Notes under the pieces: model-generated
Database searches by the model: none
What the model was told of the DNA's origin: nothing
The model's input: only the letters and a program-made list of their open reading frames with translations
Program-made: the position numbers and the translations under genes
Origin: Flectobacillus sp. BAB-3569
GTDB lineage: Bacteria > Bacteroidota > Bacteroidia > Cytophagales > Spirosomataceae
DNA: 64,000 nt
NCBI RefSeq assembly: GCF_002270355.1
Contig: NZ_NJFZ01000035.1
Span: 62,001-126,000, forward strand
Direction: 5' to 3'
In this document: piece after piece, positions 1 through 7,812 of the stretch
Numbering within the stretch: position 1 is the stretch's first letter
Layout: every line of letters begins with the position of its first letter

Positions 1-2
1 AG

Positions 3-292
3 GCAAAGAGTGTTAAAATGTTTTTTAGTAACGATAGATATATTCTGCCGAATGCCCAGAGCCGAAAGCCGAAAGCTCAAAAATTAAATCTTATTTTGCC
101 CACTAACTTAAGTAATCATGCAGAATTATATTTAAGTTTTTTGTTGAAGTCACGAGGCAACAGGCACAAGGCACAGAGTGTTAAAATGTTTTTATTAACC
201 ATAGCTATGCTTTTTTCTAAAGCCCACCGCCGAAAGCTAATACCTGAATGCCTTAGGCACAAAAATTAAATTCTATTTTGCCCACTAACTTA
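3..292. repeat. Imperfect direct repeat, two units
   Basis: Two units of about 110-120 bases with a period near 170-180. Each begins with AGAGTGTTAAAATG (at about 8 and 175), passes a CCGAAAGC block, and ends with AAATTAAAT.CTATTTTGCCCACTAACTTA-like sequence (about 82-111 and 263-292). The reading frame through them is repetitive and composition-driven, so I do not call a protein. It may be a decayed duplicated intergenic element. Confidence 0.6.
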
Positions 293-1135
293 CTTTGTTT
301 ATTTGCTTTTGAAGTGTATTTAATAGGTTGTGTTTTGAACTTTTAAGGGTAAAATAATATTTCCAGTCTGTTTATGAATTTCATAATGTTTTATCAAGGA
401 GTCTTTCCTTGTCGGTTTCTCCGATAAAGTGTATATAAGCATTAGAATCTGAAAGCACTAAGTTTTTAAGAGTATGTGTTTTCCTTTTTCCAACATAAAA
501 CTCTTTTTGAAGTTCATTGTCTTTTGCTTCTTTCTACTAATCTGTATTTTAGATATTTTACATAAAATGTAATCTGAGTTTTCAGTAGTAGTGAAACTAC
601 TCTGACGATTAACTAGAAAACTTAAATAATCTAAGGTTTTATGTAAAAACACCTTAGATTGTTTAAGTTTTCATTTACTTTTGACTCCCACATCCAAAAA
701 TACTCTACCTTAAAAGCAAGGCTAGGATTATGCTTTAAATATTGTAGAATGAACTCTAGTTTGACATTACCCTTAATAAAGGCTACTTAATTTAGATCCT
801 TTGCGTTGTCGGTACTTGGGAAGAGTCCCTTGCAAGGGATGGGATGTGTTCTCTCTTCTATAAGAGGGCAAAAACTGGATATAAATATGTACATTATAAA
901 TAATTAAGTATATTTTTTACTCTACATTTAATAAATATCTTTACTTTTTTAGATTAGATTTTTAGGTTTTGCGACCACTAATATAAAAAAGTCAAACCTT
1001 CTTATACTAGTTTAAATACCAATTAATCTAATCATTAAAAATATTACTAATTTTCTTTAGCAGTAAAATTCTAAAAATGACCATGAAAGTTATGATATAT
1101 AAAATCTACTTTAGTGGTCTTACACATCAGAATAC
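293..1135. other. Gene-poor stretch with one strong hairpin
   Basis: I see no convincing gene in this AT-rich stretch. The only clear structure is an inverted repeat at about 621-667, with arms CTTAAATAATCTAAGGT and ACCTTAGATTGTTTAAG around a 13-base loop. It could be a terminator for transcription arriving from either side, although no clean T-run follows. Confidence 0.5.
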
Positions 1136-1450
1136 CTAGGGTGTAACAAGAAAAGTATTTTTTGTAAATTCTATAAATTGACAAAATCCCTTGATAGCTT
1201 GCTTGAGCTTTTTATTCTCAGTCTGTAATTCTTCTATTTCTTTGTTGGACTTGTGTCGGTGGGAATTGTAGGTCTGTCTAAGCCCTTGTAACTCTTCTGT
1301 TTTCTCTCTGTAATCTCTTAAGATAAACTCAAAGACAGATTGTCCAGTTTTGATATTTTCCTTCTGCATAACTTGGTTCATGATTTCGACCAAGTCTGCA
1401 TTTTCATCGTTGTCTAACCCACGAAGGGTCATTGTTGAGAATTGTTTCAT
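1136..1450 (-). CDS. Ribbon-helix-helix/coiled-coil small DNA-binding-like protein
   Basis: 104 residues. The first 45 residues have the length and pattern of a small DNA-binding fold (start MKQFSTMTLRGL). From about residue 48 to 85 there is a coiled coil rich in E, K and Q. The same layout, a small N-terminal domain plus coiled coil, recurs in the 264-residue protein at 46815-47609. The start ATG overlaps the TGA of the preceding 34-residue membrane peptide (ATGA), so the two are translationally coupled. The DNA-binding role is inferred; no family was recognised. Confidence 0.6.
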   Translation of the reverse strand: MKQFSTMTLRGLDNDENADLVEIMNQVMQKENIKTGQSVFEFILRDYREKTEELQGLRQTYNSHRHKSNKEIEELQTENKKLKQAIKGFCQFIEFTKNTFLVTP

Positions 1451-1551
1451 TTTGATAGAATTAAAAAGATGATGACTAAAAATGCGGTAAATACATTTGC
1501 GACTGTTTCTGCTAGCAGTTCGACTTCTAGGTGTTCTTTGATTCTTTTCAT
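1447..1551 (-). CDS. 34-residue single-span membrane peptide
   Basis: A short polar start (MKRIKEHLEVELLAETV) is followed by one hydrophobic helix (FTAFLVIIFLIL) ending in SK. It sits with 2 bases of spacing after the 80-residue gene and shares an ATGA overlap with the next gene, which supports real translation despite its size. One of several tiny membrane peptides in the first 5.3 kb. Function unknown. Confidence 0.55.
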   Translation of the reverse strand: MKRIKEHLEVELLAETVANVFTAFLVIIFLILSK

Positions 1552-1553
1552 TG

Positions 1554-1796
1554 TCAGAGAAGCTTATGAGCTTTGTTTTTGCAATTGGCTTTGTGCGTAA
1601 GTTGGATGTTGTAATTAATCACTACAAGGATGTATTCGCAACTATCAATTTCTACCAGAGATATTCCATGTTGTATCTGTTGATATGCTAGAATGTGTCT
1701 GTATTTCACTGGCGGTGGTTCTTTCTGTGAAAAAGCTACAATCGCCAGCACGGAGAGTATTGCTACAATCAAGGTGTTTTGAGATTGAAATTTCAT
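1554..1796 (-). CDS. Small exported or membrane-anchored protein
   Basis: 80 residues with an N-terminal hydrophobic segment (LIVAILSVLAIVAFS, about residues 9-23) that can act as signal peptide or anchor, followed by KEPPPVKYRH and a small soluble part containing two cysteines. The start codon directly abuts the first arm of the repeat at 1796-1930. No family recognised. Confidence 0.55.
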   Translation of the reverse strand: MKFQSQNTLIVAILSVLAIVAFSQKEPPPVKYRHILAYQQIQHGISLVEIDSCEYILVVINYNIQLTHKANCKNKAHKLL

Positions 1797-1930
1797 TTTG
1801 CTATCAATTTAGAGTGGACTTTTGCCTGAGCGGTATTTGATCGGTATGAGCTGCCTTGAATTTTGCTATCAAAATTTGCTTAAAAGAGAGCTGCAGCAAT
1901 TCCCTGGTCTTTCAATTTGCTATCAATTTT
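1796..1930. repeat. Tripartite intergenic repeat, GATAGCAA variant
   Basis: Three arms of TTTGCTATCAA at 1796-1810, 1861-1875 and 1916-1930, here all in the same orientation, spaced 65 and 55 bases. The block TTGCCTGAGC also occurs in the copy at 20251-20380, and TTCCCTGGT (reverse CCAGGGAA) occurs in those at 20647 and 37483, so this is a diverged member of the same family. It exactly fills the gap between a stop codon (1923) and a start codon (1796). Confidence 0.7.
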
Positions 1931-2192
1931 GCGAGTCGCACATTAAGAACTTTTTCAAAGTCTTGTCGTACTGGGCAATCATTTTGCCATTGTAACCTAC
2001 TTCGTAGATATAAGCATTGTCTATTGGGTCTTTAAAACCGCTCACAAGCTTACAAGCTGCTTTGAGGCGTTCGGAACTATTTCTACCAAAGATGATTAAA
2101 TCGGATGCTCCTTTGATTGGAAGCCAAACACCGTTGGGTAATATGTACTTTAATTTCCATTTAACTACTGGTGCTGATGTTGTTGGTTGCAT
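1923..2192 (-). CDS. Hypothetical 89-residue protein
   Basis: Soluble-looking protein with no membrane segment (start MQPTTSAPVVKWKLKYILP). It overlaps the end of the preceding gene by 28 bases, as is usual in compact virus-like operons. The third arm of the neighbouring repeat spans its stop codon. No family recognised. Confidence 0.55.
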   Translation of the reverse strand: MQPTTSAPVVKWKLKYILPNGVWLPIKGASDLIIFGRNSSERLKAACKLVSGFKDPIDNAYIYEVGYNGKMIAQYDKTLKKFLMCDSQN

Positions 2193-2359
2193 GGTCTTAG
2201 AAAGTTAGTTGTTGTTAGAAAGTTGTTGAATTTTTGTACATAGTCACTATTGGTTTTTACGCTCAACTTGCGATTAAAATATTGGGCTAATTGGGTAATA
2301 TCCTTGATTTTATTCCCTTGACCACGTGGTACAACACCTGTCATTGGGTATTGAATCAT
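2165..2359 (-). CDS. Hypothetical protein, possibly the C-terminal part of the upstream gene
   Basis: About 64 residues from the ATG (MIQYPMTGVVPRG). The frame is open and protein-like further upstream to about 2420 (REIEFEKELERAKLT) but holds no ATG or GTG there. Adding one base to the A6 run (T6 on the plus strand, 2419-2424) would join it to the replication-initiator gene and read ...QWAKKSRKSLREIEFEK.... So it is either a separate small gene or the detached tail of the upstream protein. Confidence 0.45.
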   Translation of the reverse strand: MIQYPMTGVVPRGQGNKIKDITQLAQYFNRKLSVKTNSDYVQKFNNFLTTTNFLRPCNQQHQHQ

Positions 2360-2394
2360 AGTCAATTTGGCACGCTCAAGCTCTTTTTCGAATT

Positions 2395-3501
2395 CTATCT
2401 CTCTGAGTGATTTTCGGCTTTTTTAGCCCATTGGAGCACTACTAAGAATCCTTGTTTTTGGTGTGTTCCGTAGTCTTTCGAGAAGTATTTTGTTGGGTGA
2501 TATGCCTCTCTATCCTTACGAGCGTCAAAAGCTTGCTTTTTATCTGCCCAATACTGGAGAGTCATGCTATAAATCTGCCAGAATTCGAAGGTATTTTCCT
2601 TTGGATTCTCATTTTTAAAACCATTAAACACGTCTCTGTGGATCACTTTCTTGATTTCGGACTCAATTGGGGTATAGTTGCGTTGTGGGTAGAACACATC
2701 TTTCACATATTTCCAGAAGTTGTTTACAATCGTAGCCTTTTCAAGGTCAGTTAGACCCTTTGGCTCTGGTTTGGGTGCATTTTGGTAGCGAATCTTGTTT
2801 AGAGTTCCTTTACGGTAAGCTTCAAAACGTTCGTCTGAACTGATGAAAGAATTTTCGACGCCCCCCGTGTTTTTTTCTTGGCAACTTTCTTGGTCATTTA
2901 CAAGGTTTTGGGCTATTTCTTGTTTTTCTTGGCCATTTTCTTGGTGTCTTTCTTGGGATAGATTTTCCACATCTTCCGCTATATATGAATTATTTAAATT
3001 TTCTTTTTGGTTACTTAAGTGTGGCAAAGTTTGCACCTCAGAGAGAGAAAAGGCTTTCAAAATGGTAGTTGGTTTTTCTGACCAACTTTGGATTTTTGGC
3101 TTGAATTGGTCGATTCCAAGCAATAACCAGAGGTTTAGAGCTATCTTGTAGCCATTAACTCTACCTTCTTCAAACTCCTCAACAGTAATGACCCCGAAGG
3201 TGCTTAGGCGTGCCAAATGGTCTTGTACAGCCCTGCGGCTGCAACCACAAAGGTTTGCCAAATCCCAACGAGTAATTTGTAGCAAGGGCACACGGTCAGA
3301 ATCAGCCCACAAAGGACTATTCATACAGTTCCAAAATTGCTTGAGGTACAAGTGTGCAATAGATTTCAATTTTGATAGATGTGGCTCACGCAACATGGTG
3401 CTTTTGGTAACGAATTGTACATCGTTATGCTCTTTCGCAAAAGCATGATACCTTTCGATTACCTGTCCAAATTGGTGACTAAACGTTTTTTCAATTCTCA
3501 T
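2395..3501 (-). CDS. Probable replication initiator / winged-helix DNA-binding protein
   Basis: 368 residues. At about residues 75-125 there is a winged-helix-type region (LLQITRWDLANLCGCSRRAVQDHLARLSTFGVITVEEF), which I read as a helix-turn-helix with a wing. A glutamine/asparagine-rich linker (about 185-225) and a charged C-terminal domain follow. This layout is common for replication or primosome proteins of Bacteroidota phages and plasmids. It is the first large gene of the left operon. The C terminus may continue in another frame (see 2165-2359). Family assignment is an inference. Confidence 0.5.
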   Translation of the reverse strand: MRIEKTFSHQFGQVIERYHAFAKEHNDVQFVTKSTMLREPHLSKLKSIAHLYLKQFWNCMNSPLWADSDRVPLLQITRWDLANLCGCSRRAVQDHLARLSTFGVITVEEFEEGRVNGYKIALNLWLLLGIDQFKPKIQSWSEKPTTILKAFSLSEVQTLPHLSNQKENLNNSYIAEDVENLSQERHQENGQEKQEIAQNLVNDQESCQEKNTGGVENSFISSDERFEAYRKGTLNKIRYQNAPKPEPKGLTDLEKATIVNNFWKYVKDVFYPQRNYTPIESEIKKVIHRDVFNGFKNENPKENTFEFWQIYSMTLQYWADKKQAFDARKDREAYHPTKYFSKDYGTHQKQGFLVVLQWAKKAENHSER

Positions 3502-3724
3502 GGTTGTTTTTGGTATGTAGTGACAAAACTTCGCTTGTCAGGGCTTAGAATCATCACTACGCTATTTCCCGTTGTTTCTGCCAGAGAATCGAACTCTGAG
3601 GACTTTCAAGGACGAAAATCCCTTCCAAAACAGACTTTGTGCTGATAACTTTACTGGTTATACGTCGGTAAACAATCCCCACTCATAAAGGAATGGGGTT
3701 GTCCCAACTCTCTTTCTAAATAAA
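3502..3724 (-). other. Gap with tRNA-like T-arm
   Basis: The minus strand contains CAGAGTTCGATTCTCTG (rc of 3582-3598), a perfect five-pair T-arm with TTCGATT loop, preceded by AAGGGATTTTCGTCCTT, which can form a five-pair stem with a seven-base loop. I could not find a matching seven-pair acceptor or a normal D-arm, so I do not call a tRNA gene. It may be a degenerate or remnant tRNA. Confidence 0.25.
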
Positions 3725-4252
3725 CTAACACTCAGTTGGTGGAACAAGGATATACCCACCGTTTGATTCTTGATAATGATATTCTTTTCGTGGGTCGAGT
3801 CGAATAGAACGACCATCCTTTAGTAAGAAAATTTGAAGGGTTGTACCCATCATGATTCTTTTAGCTATCTGATCTGAGAGGTCTACACACTTTTCTCTTC
3901 TTTCATCCTTTACCTCTTTTATGATTTGCTCCAATTCAATCTGTCTAGTTGCTCTTGGTCGCTCTGGACTGACCATCGGTTGCATGACAACATTTGGGAT
4001 TCGTGGTTTACTTCTTCCTTTGAGCCAATCTTGCAGGACAAAGTAGGGATGCTCGTACTGCCTATGATTAGCTACAATCTCCACCATGATGTCGTACAAG
4101 TCCATGACATTGATTTTACAAGTGTCAAGCTTATAATTTTCGTGAAAAACCCTAGAGTTCAGCCCAATCTCAATGAGCTTTTTCCTGAAGAGTTCTTGGT
4201 CACGAAAGCACATGGCATCATAGACTTTGTTGAGAATATTCGGACGTTTCAT
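3725..4252 (-). CDS. Hypothetical protein, about 175 residues
   Basis: The start at MKRPNILNKVYDAM is preferred over an upstream start because the upstream part is occupied by a 26-residue membrane peptide ending 4 bases before this ATG. The protein is basic, with a charged helix in the middle (IIKEVKDERREK) and a beta-rich C-terminal tail (GRSIRLDPRKEYHYQE...GYILVPP). No family recognised. Confidence 0.55.
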   Translation of the reverse strand: MKRPNILNKVYDAMCFRDQELFRKKLIEIGLNSRVFHENYKLDTCKINVMDLYDIMVEIVANHRQYEHPYFVLQDWLKGRSKPRIPNVVMQPMVSPERPRATRQIELEQIIKEVKDERREKCVDLSDQIAKRIMMGTTLQIFLLKDGRSIRLDPRKEYHYQESNGGYILVPPTEC

Positions 4253-4256
4253 AGGT

Positions 4257-4337
4257 TTAAGGAATCTTGTCAGTGGCTCTTTCGTAGAGCCACATCCCAA
4301 ATACAACCAAACAAACTAAATCAACTAAAACAGACAT
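4257..4337 (-). CDS. 26-residue membrane peptide
   Basis: MSVLVDLVCLVVFGMWLYER followed by ATDKIP: one hydrophobic helix and a charged tail. It starts 1 base after the stop of the 33-residue peptide (TAAAATG) and ends 4 bases before the next ATG, so spacing rather than length supports it. Confidence 0.45.
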   Translation of the reverse strand: MSVLVDLVCLVVFGMWLYERATDKIP

Positions 4338-4338
4338 T

Positions 4339-4440
4339 TTACAAACAGTTAGTAGGTGGTCTTCGATTGTTCTTAAAGTACCAAGCCATCAGTAATCCTC
4401 CGATTACGAAGCCAGCATAAATGTGAAAGTCGCTATTCAT
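4339..4440 (-). CDS. 33-residue membrane peptide
   Basis: MNSDFHIYAGFVIGGLLMAW then YFKNNRRPP: a short N-terminal part, a single span and a positively charged C-terminal end (N-out/C-in by the positive-inside rule). Tightly packed with the next peptide. Function unknown. Confidence 0.45.
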   Translation of the reverse strand: MNSDFHIYAGFVIGGLLMAWYFKNNRRPPTNCL

Positions 4441-4518
4441 GAGTTTAATATTAGAGTTGAAAATGACAAAATTAAGTAAAAATCAACTCATGAGTCGAAT
4501 ACCAACTTGTTGGGATGC

Positions 4519-4680
4519 TTACTCATCGGTATCCTTTCCGTAAAGTAAATCTTTCAAAAACTCAGAGCGATTAAGTACTTCACCTAACATCGCAATCAAA
4601 AAAGCACCCAAACACATTGCAAGTATAAACTGCATAAGTGGATCAGCGGACAAAGAGCGAACTAATTCGGGTATATTCAT
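4519..4680 (-). CDS. Small single-span membrane protein (53 residues)
   Basis: Starts MNIPELVRSLSADP, with one hydrophobic helix (MQFILAMCLGAFLIAML) and a charged tail ending KDTDE. The annotated start is the internal ATG after a hydrophobic, unlikely leader. Diverges from the plus-strand peptide gene at 4821. Confidence 0.5.
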   Translation of the reverse strand: MNIPELVRSLSADPLMQFILAMCLGAFLIAMLGEVLNRSEFLKDLLYGKDTDE

Positions 4681-4820
4681 GGTGTAATAGAGGGTTAAAT
4701 GAACGTAATGAACTATTAATCCAAGCAAATAAAATTCTTAACTTAGTAGGGAAGACAGGGGGTGGAAGTAATAAATACCACTCTAAACCCCACCCCGTAG
4801 AAGTCTTCCTAGAAACAACT

Positions 4821-4982
4821 ATGGAACTATCCATCGTTCAGCAACTGATACGTCTGCTGATAAACTCTGACGTATTCTCAAAACTGAGTAAAAACACTAA
4901 GAATCTTTTGAAAGCTCTATTTATAGGGCTATCTGTTTGGTTGTTTTACAAGCAGTTTTTACAAAAAAAATCTTCATATTAG
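4821..4982 (+). CDS. Small membrane protein (53 residues)
   Basis: Begins MELSIVQQLIRLLINSD, then a lysine-rich stretch and a single hydrophobic helix (ALFIGLSVWLFYKQF) ending QKKSSY. A rho-independent terminator follows within 11 bases, consistent with a short monocistronic transcript. Confidence 0.5.
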   Translation: MELSIVQQLIRLLINSDVFSKLSKNTKNLLKALFIGLSVWLFYKQFLQKKSSY

Positions 4983-4992
4983 ACTTTTTTGT

Positions 4993-5026
4993 TTCCCCTA
5001 TGCTGAACAGTGTAGGGGAATTTTTT
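4993..5026 (+). terminator. Rho-independent terminator
   Basis: Stem TTCCCCTA / TAGGGGAA with a 12-base loop followed by TTTTTT, directly after the 53-residue membrane gene. Confidence 0.75.
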
Positions 5027-5152
5027 CTTTTATTTCAATCAAATAAAATTCGTAAATTCAACCTACCAAAGGCATCAGTAGGGAACGGAACTCCCTACCG
5101 TGTAAGCCAATGGTTTACTAAACCTATATGGGACAATTATCCCGAAAAGTAG
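5000..5152 (+). CDS. Possible 50-residue protein
   Basis: The C-terminal 35 residues look protein-like (NLPKASVGNGTPYRVSQWFT), and the stop lies 14 bases before the next gene. The only ATG in frame lies inside the terminator hairpin, so the true start is doubtful. Confidence 0.3.
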   Translation: MLNSVGEFFLLFQSNKIRKFNLPKASVGNGTPYRVSQWFTKPIWDNYPEK

Positions 5153-5166
5153 TGAACCTCTCATTT

Positions 5167-5292
5167 ATGGGAGCTTCGGCTACACTTGTAGGTACGTCAG
5201 CTTTGATTGTAACAGGTATCATTGTTATTATCGGGCTTGTCGTAATTTACAAGATTCTTAAACAGCCTACCGTTAATATTAATATTGGGTAG
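5167..5292 (+). CDS. 41-residue membrane peptide
   Basis: MGASATLVGTSALIVTGIIV then IIGLVVIYKILK and a short polar tail. One long hydrophobic helix with a small-residue N terminus resembles phage coat or holin-like peptides, but the size prevents assignment. A strong terminator follows 7 bases later. Confidence 0.5.
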   Translation: MGASATLVGTSALIVTGIIVIIGLVVIYKILKQPTVNINIG

Positions 5293-5299
5293 AGCTTAT

Positions 5300-5327
5300 G
5301 CCCGCTTGCTTTTCAAGCGGGCTTTTT
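5300..5327 (+). terminator. Rho-independent terminator
   Basis: GCCCGCTTG / CAAGCGGGC, nine pairs with a five-base loop, followed by TTTTT. Terminates the plus-strand small-peptide unit. Confidence 0.85.
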
Positions 5328-5384
5328 AATTAATGAGGGTATAAGGATGTAAAGTTGTCTTAATAATGAATCCTAAATACTTTG

Positions 5385-5579
5385 TTATGCGCCATCAATT
5401 TCAAGTAAACTTTTCAAAACTCCTATCTCTTCATTTGTCCAACATATCTCGCCAGAAATTTTGGATTGAAAGTTTCTTTCTTTGTACCCGAACTTATCAC
5501 ACAAGGTGTTTTTTATCTGTTTTCGGTCAACTCGTGCTAAAGAACGATAGGCACTTTTTATAGCTTCTTTTGATACCAT
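5385..5579 (-). CDS. Small regulator-like protein (64 residues)
   Basis: MVSKEAIKSAYRSLARVDRK followed by a helical pattern (QIKNTLCDKFGYKERNFQSKI) compatible with a small helix-turn-helix, and an acidic end. It diverges from the Cro/CI-like gene across a 189-base control region with repeated motifs, a typical phage switch layout. Confidence 0.5.
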   Translation of the reverse strand: MVSKEAIKSAYRSLARVDRKQIKNTLCDKFGYKERNFQSKISGEICWTNEEIGVLKSLLEIDGA

Positions 5580-5665
5580 ATAGACCTAAGATTTTATGTT
5601 ATTTGTACAAATAATCAAAAAATTCGTTTTAAATTCGTATTTACTGCGTTTTTGATGTACAAATA

Positions 5666-5761
5666 TTTACCAAAAATACATAATATCAAAATTTTTTTAC
5701 CAAAAAGTAAAAATATTTTCAAATTGGGGTACCCGAAAGCATTTTTATTTACCTAAAATAC
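5666..5761. promoter_or_regulatory. Divergent control region with three operator-like repeats
   Basis: TTTACCAAAAATAC (5666-5679), TTTACCAAAAAGTA (5696-5709) and TTTACCTAAAATAC (5748-5761) lie between the divergent regulator genes. Binding by the 119-residue regulator is an inference from position. Confidence 0.5.
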
Positions 5762-5768
5762 ATTTCAA

Positions 5769-6128
5769 ATGAAGAATTTTAGCGAAAAATTAAAGAAGGC
5801 CTTAAAAGAAAAAGGTATAACACAAGGTAGATTGTGTAAAGAGATTGGTATGACAGACTCTGGATTTATTCGGATGATTGATAATAACAATATTAAAGTG
5901 GATACACTTGAGCAGATATGTAAAGTTTTGGATGTTCCTGTTACATATTTCTTAGATATTGAGATTAAACCAGAGGGATTTTGGGAACGAATGATGAACG
6001 ATATGTCAGAAGAAATAAAGTCGCTCAGAATGAGAGCGTACAGAGCCGAAGACCAATTAAATAAACTTGGAGTCGGAAATTTTAAATATGTTAGTAGAAG
6101 ACAAGGCGTGTTGGCAAGTGTGGCATAG
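5769..6128 (+). CDS. Cro/CI-family (Xre) transcriptional regulator
   Basis: 119 residues. Residues 1-60 are a typical HTH_3 fold: GITQGRLCKEIGMTDSGFIR contains the helix-turn-helix and DTLEQICKVLDVPVTYFL is the fourth-helix signature. The rest (about 70-105) is helical and could dimerise. It lies opposite a small divergent regulator and upstream of an integrase, so it probably controls the integrated element. Confidence 0.85.
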   Translation: MKNFSEKLKKALKEKGITQGRLCKEIGMTDSGFIRMIDNNNIKVDTLEQICKVLDVPVTYFLDIEIKPEGFWERMMNDMSEEIKSLRMRAYRAEDQLNKLGVGNFKYVSRRQGVLASVA

Positions 6129-6203
6129 GTTTTTTTTGCCCAATTTACTAACATTTCTACTAACAGTTGCAAGTTTAGACTTGTAAGCCATTGAGTATCA
6201 AGT

Positions 6204-6227
6204 AGGTTCGATTCCCGTACGGACTAC
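6204..6227 (+). other. 3' tRNA remnant, probable attachment site
   Basis: GGTTCGATTCCCGT then ACGGACTACA matches the T-loop, 3' T-stem and 3' acceptor of a tRNA, but the bases before it (AGTA) do not restore the 5' T-stem and no D or anticodon arms precede it. Integrases of this type often leave such a partial tRNA at one end of an element; the integrase gene begins 280 bases downstream. Confidence 0.6.
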
Positions 6228-6260
6228 AAATAAGTATTTCTTATATTAAAATTACCCAGT

Positions 6261-6295
6261 AAGTACCTTTCGTAAAAGAGGGGTACTTTTTTTTT
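6261..6295 (+). terminator. Rho-independent terminator
   Basis: AAGTACC / GGTACTT stem followed by a T-run, placed about 35 bases after the tRNA remnant as a tRNA terminator would be. Confidence 0.65.
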
Positions 6296-6507
6296 GAGTT
6301 TACACCTAAGTATTCTGATAAATAGATGATTAAATGGAGCATAATTCATGTTTTAATACATGATTTTTTTCTATTCTCCATTTTGCACTTATTTATTCTC
6401 CAAAGACCCCCTCCATTCTCCAAATTTGTTTTTTTTTCATGTGTTTTCATGAAGCGGATATGTCTCATCACTCAAAATTTTTTTCGTGAGACAAATACAT
6501 CTAAAAC

Positions 6508-7755
6508 ATGAATATACACTATAACTTTCAAGTTATGGAAATTCGCTTTTGCGAAGATGGCAAGAAGCCTAATTCAAAAGGACTCGTAAATCTTAAGGTA
6601 GGAATAGTACTTGAAGGATACAAAACTGTATGGATTGCATCTGGAATTCAGGTGCCTGCTAATACATTAGATGTTGATTATCAACTATGTATGAGCAAAG
6701 ATGGACAAATAGATAAATCAAGTCTTGAGTTTTACAACAATCGCCTAGTTAACATTAGAAAGAAGTTTGAAACTATAAAAATGAGCTTTGAATATGAGAG
6801 AATAGCCTATTCTCCAGATGATATTATTCAACAGTTCAGAAATCCAGTGTTTAAACCGATTACCTTTTTAGCCCTAATTGAAAAGACCCTCGCCGAATAC
6901 ACAATTCATTTAACTCGCAATACAATTAAAAGTCATAAATCAACTGCAGAGAATGTCAGGGAGTATATTACATATTCTAATCAAACAGCTATTCTAGCTA
7001 GTCAGATAAATACAGATTTTCTAAGAAAACTTGAAGTATATTTCAAAACTATCCATGTACCTAAATCTCACTCACATGGATCAAAAATGAAATCCACCTC
7101 CATCAAAAAAATAATCACATTTATTAAGAAGGTCATAAGCTTCGGAGTAGAAACAGAAGTTCTAAATGCCAAAGAGCTTAAGTACACGGTAAATACCAAC
7201 GATGTCTCACAGGATTACTCACATCTCACTCAACAAGAGGTACAATCACTTGAAAAGCTCTCTCCGTTTGTTTCTGAAAAGTATCAAAAGGTGATAGATA
7301 GCTTTCTTTGGATGTGCTATACTGGTCAGAGCCATGTTGATACAAGTGGTTTGAGTGAAGCACAGATTCATAAGTTAGACAGTGATTTAAATGACTTAAC
7401 GATGTTGGGAGGGAAAAGGTCAAAAACTAAGATTGATTATTCTGTAGTAGTTAATGATAAAGCCCTGACTTTAATCGAGAAATATGGCAGCATTGAGAAT
7501 ATTCCTGTTCTACATTTAACAACAATAAACGAGGAGCTCAAAATTGTAGGTAAATTGTTGGGTTTCAAGATAAATCTATCAACCAAAATAGCAAGAAGGA
7601 CTTTTGGTCAGTATTGGTATAAGAAAACAGACATAGCAGATAAGTTTGTATCCAAAATGTTGGGACATAACAAAGCCGATACCAAGAAGTATTATGTAAA
7701 CCTAGACATGGAGGATGTTGCCCATGCCGTAAAAATCGCAAAAGTGCTTAATTAA
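6508..7755 (+). CDS. Tyrosine recombinase / integrase
   Basis: 415 residues, the usual length of Bacteroidota phage/transposon integrases. An N-terminal arm-binding part, a SAM-like core-binding domain (about 115-215) and a catalytic domain are visible. The C-terminal signature is present: ARRTFGQYWY (box II), MLGHNKADTKKYY with the nucleophilic tyrosine. In the usual box I segment the sequence is CYTGQSHVDTSGL, where the family normally has TGLRxxD, so the first catalytic arginine seems to be missing. It may be an inactive or diverged enzyme. Probably responsible for insertion at the tRNA remnant nearby. Confidence 0.85.
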   Translation: MNIHYNFQVMEIRFCEDGKKPNSKGLVNLKVGIVLEGYKTVWIASGIQVPANTLDVDYQLCMSKDGQIDKSSLEFYNNRLVNIRKKFETIKMSFEYERIAYSPDDIIQQFRNPVFKPITFLALIEKTLAEYTIHLTRNTIKSHKSTAENVREYITYSNQTAILASQINTDFLRKLEVYFKTIHVPKSHSHGSKMKSTSIKKIITFIKKVISFGVETEVLNAKELKYTVNTNDVSQDYSHLTQQEVQSLEKLSPFVSEKYQKVIDSFLWMCYTGQSHVDTSGLSEAQIHKLDSDLNDLTMLGGKRSKTKIDYSVVVNDKALTLIEKYGSIENIPVLHLTTINEELKIVGKLLGFKINLSTKIARRTFGQYWYKKTDIADKFVSKMLGHNKADTKKYYVNLDMEDVAHAVKIAKVLN

Positions 7756-7812
7756 TTTGGATTATATCAAGTACTTTTGCTATCTAAAATTCAAACACCA
7801 TTAAAATTCAAA

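Noticed and set aside
18-269. 83-residue open frame at the left end
   Set aside because: It runs through an imperfect direct repeat with low-complexity codons and has no neighbour or start context; treated as repeat.
458-652. 64-residue minus-strand frame
   Set aside because: Composition-driven, overlaps the hairpin at 621-667, no operon context.
3926-4420. 164-residue plus-strand frame
   Set aside because: Antisense shadow of the 175-residue gene and the small membrane peptides.
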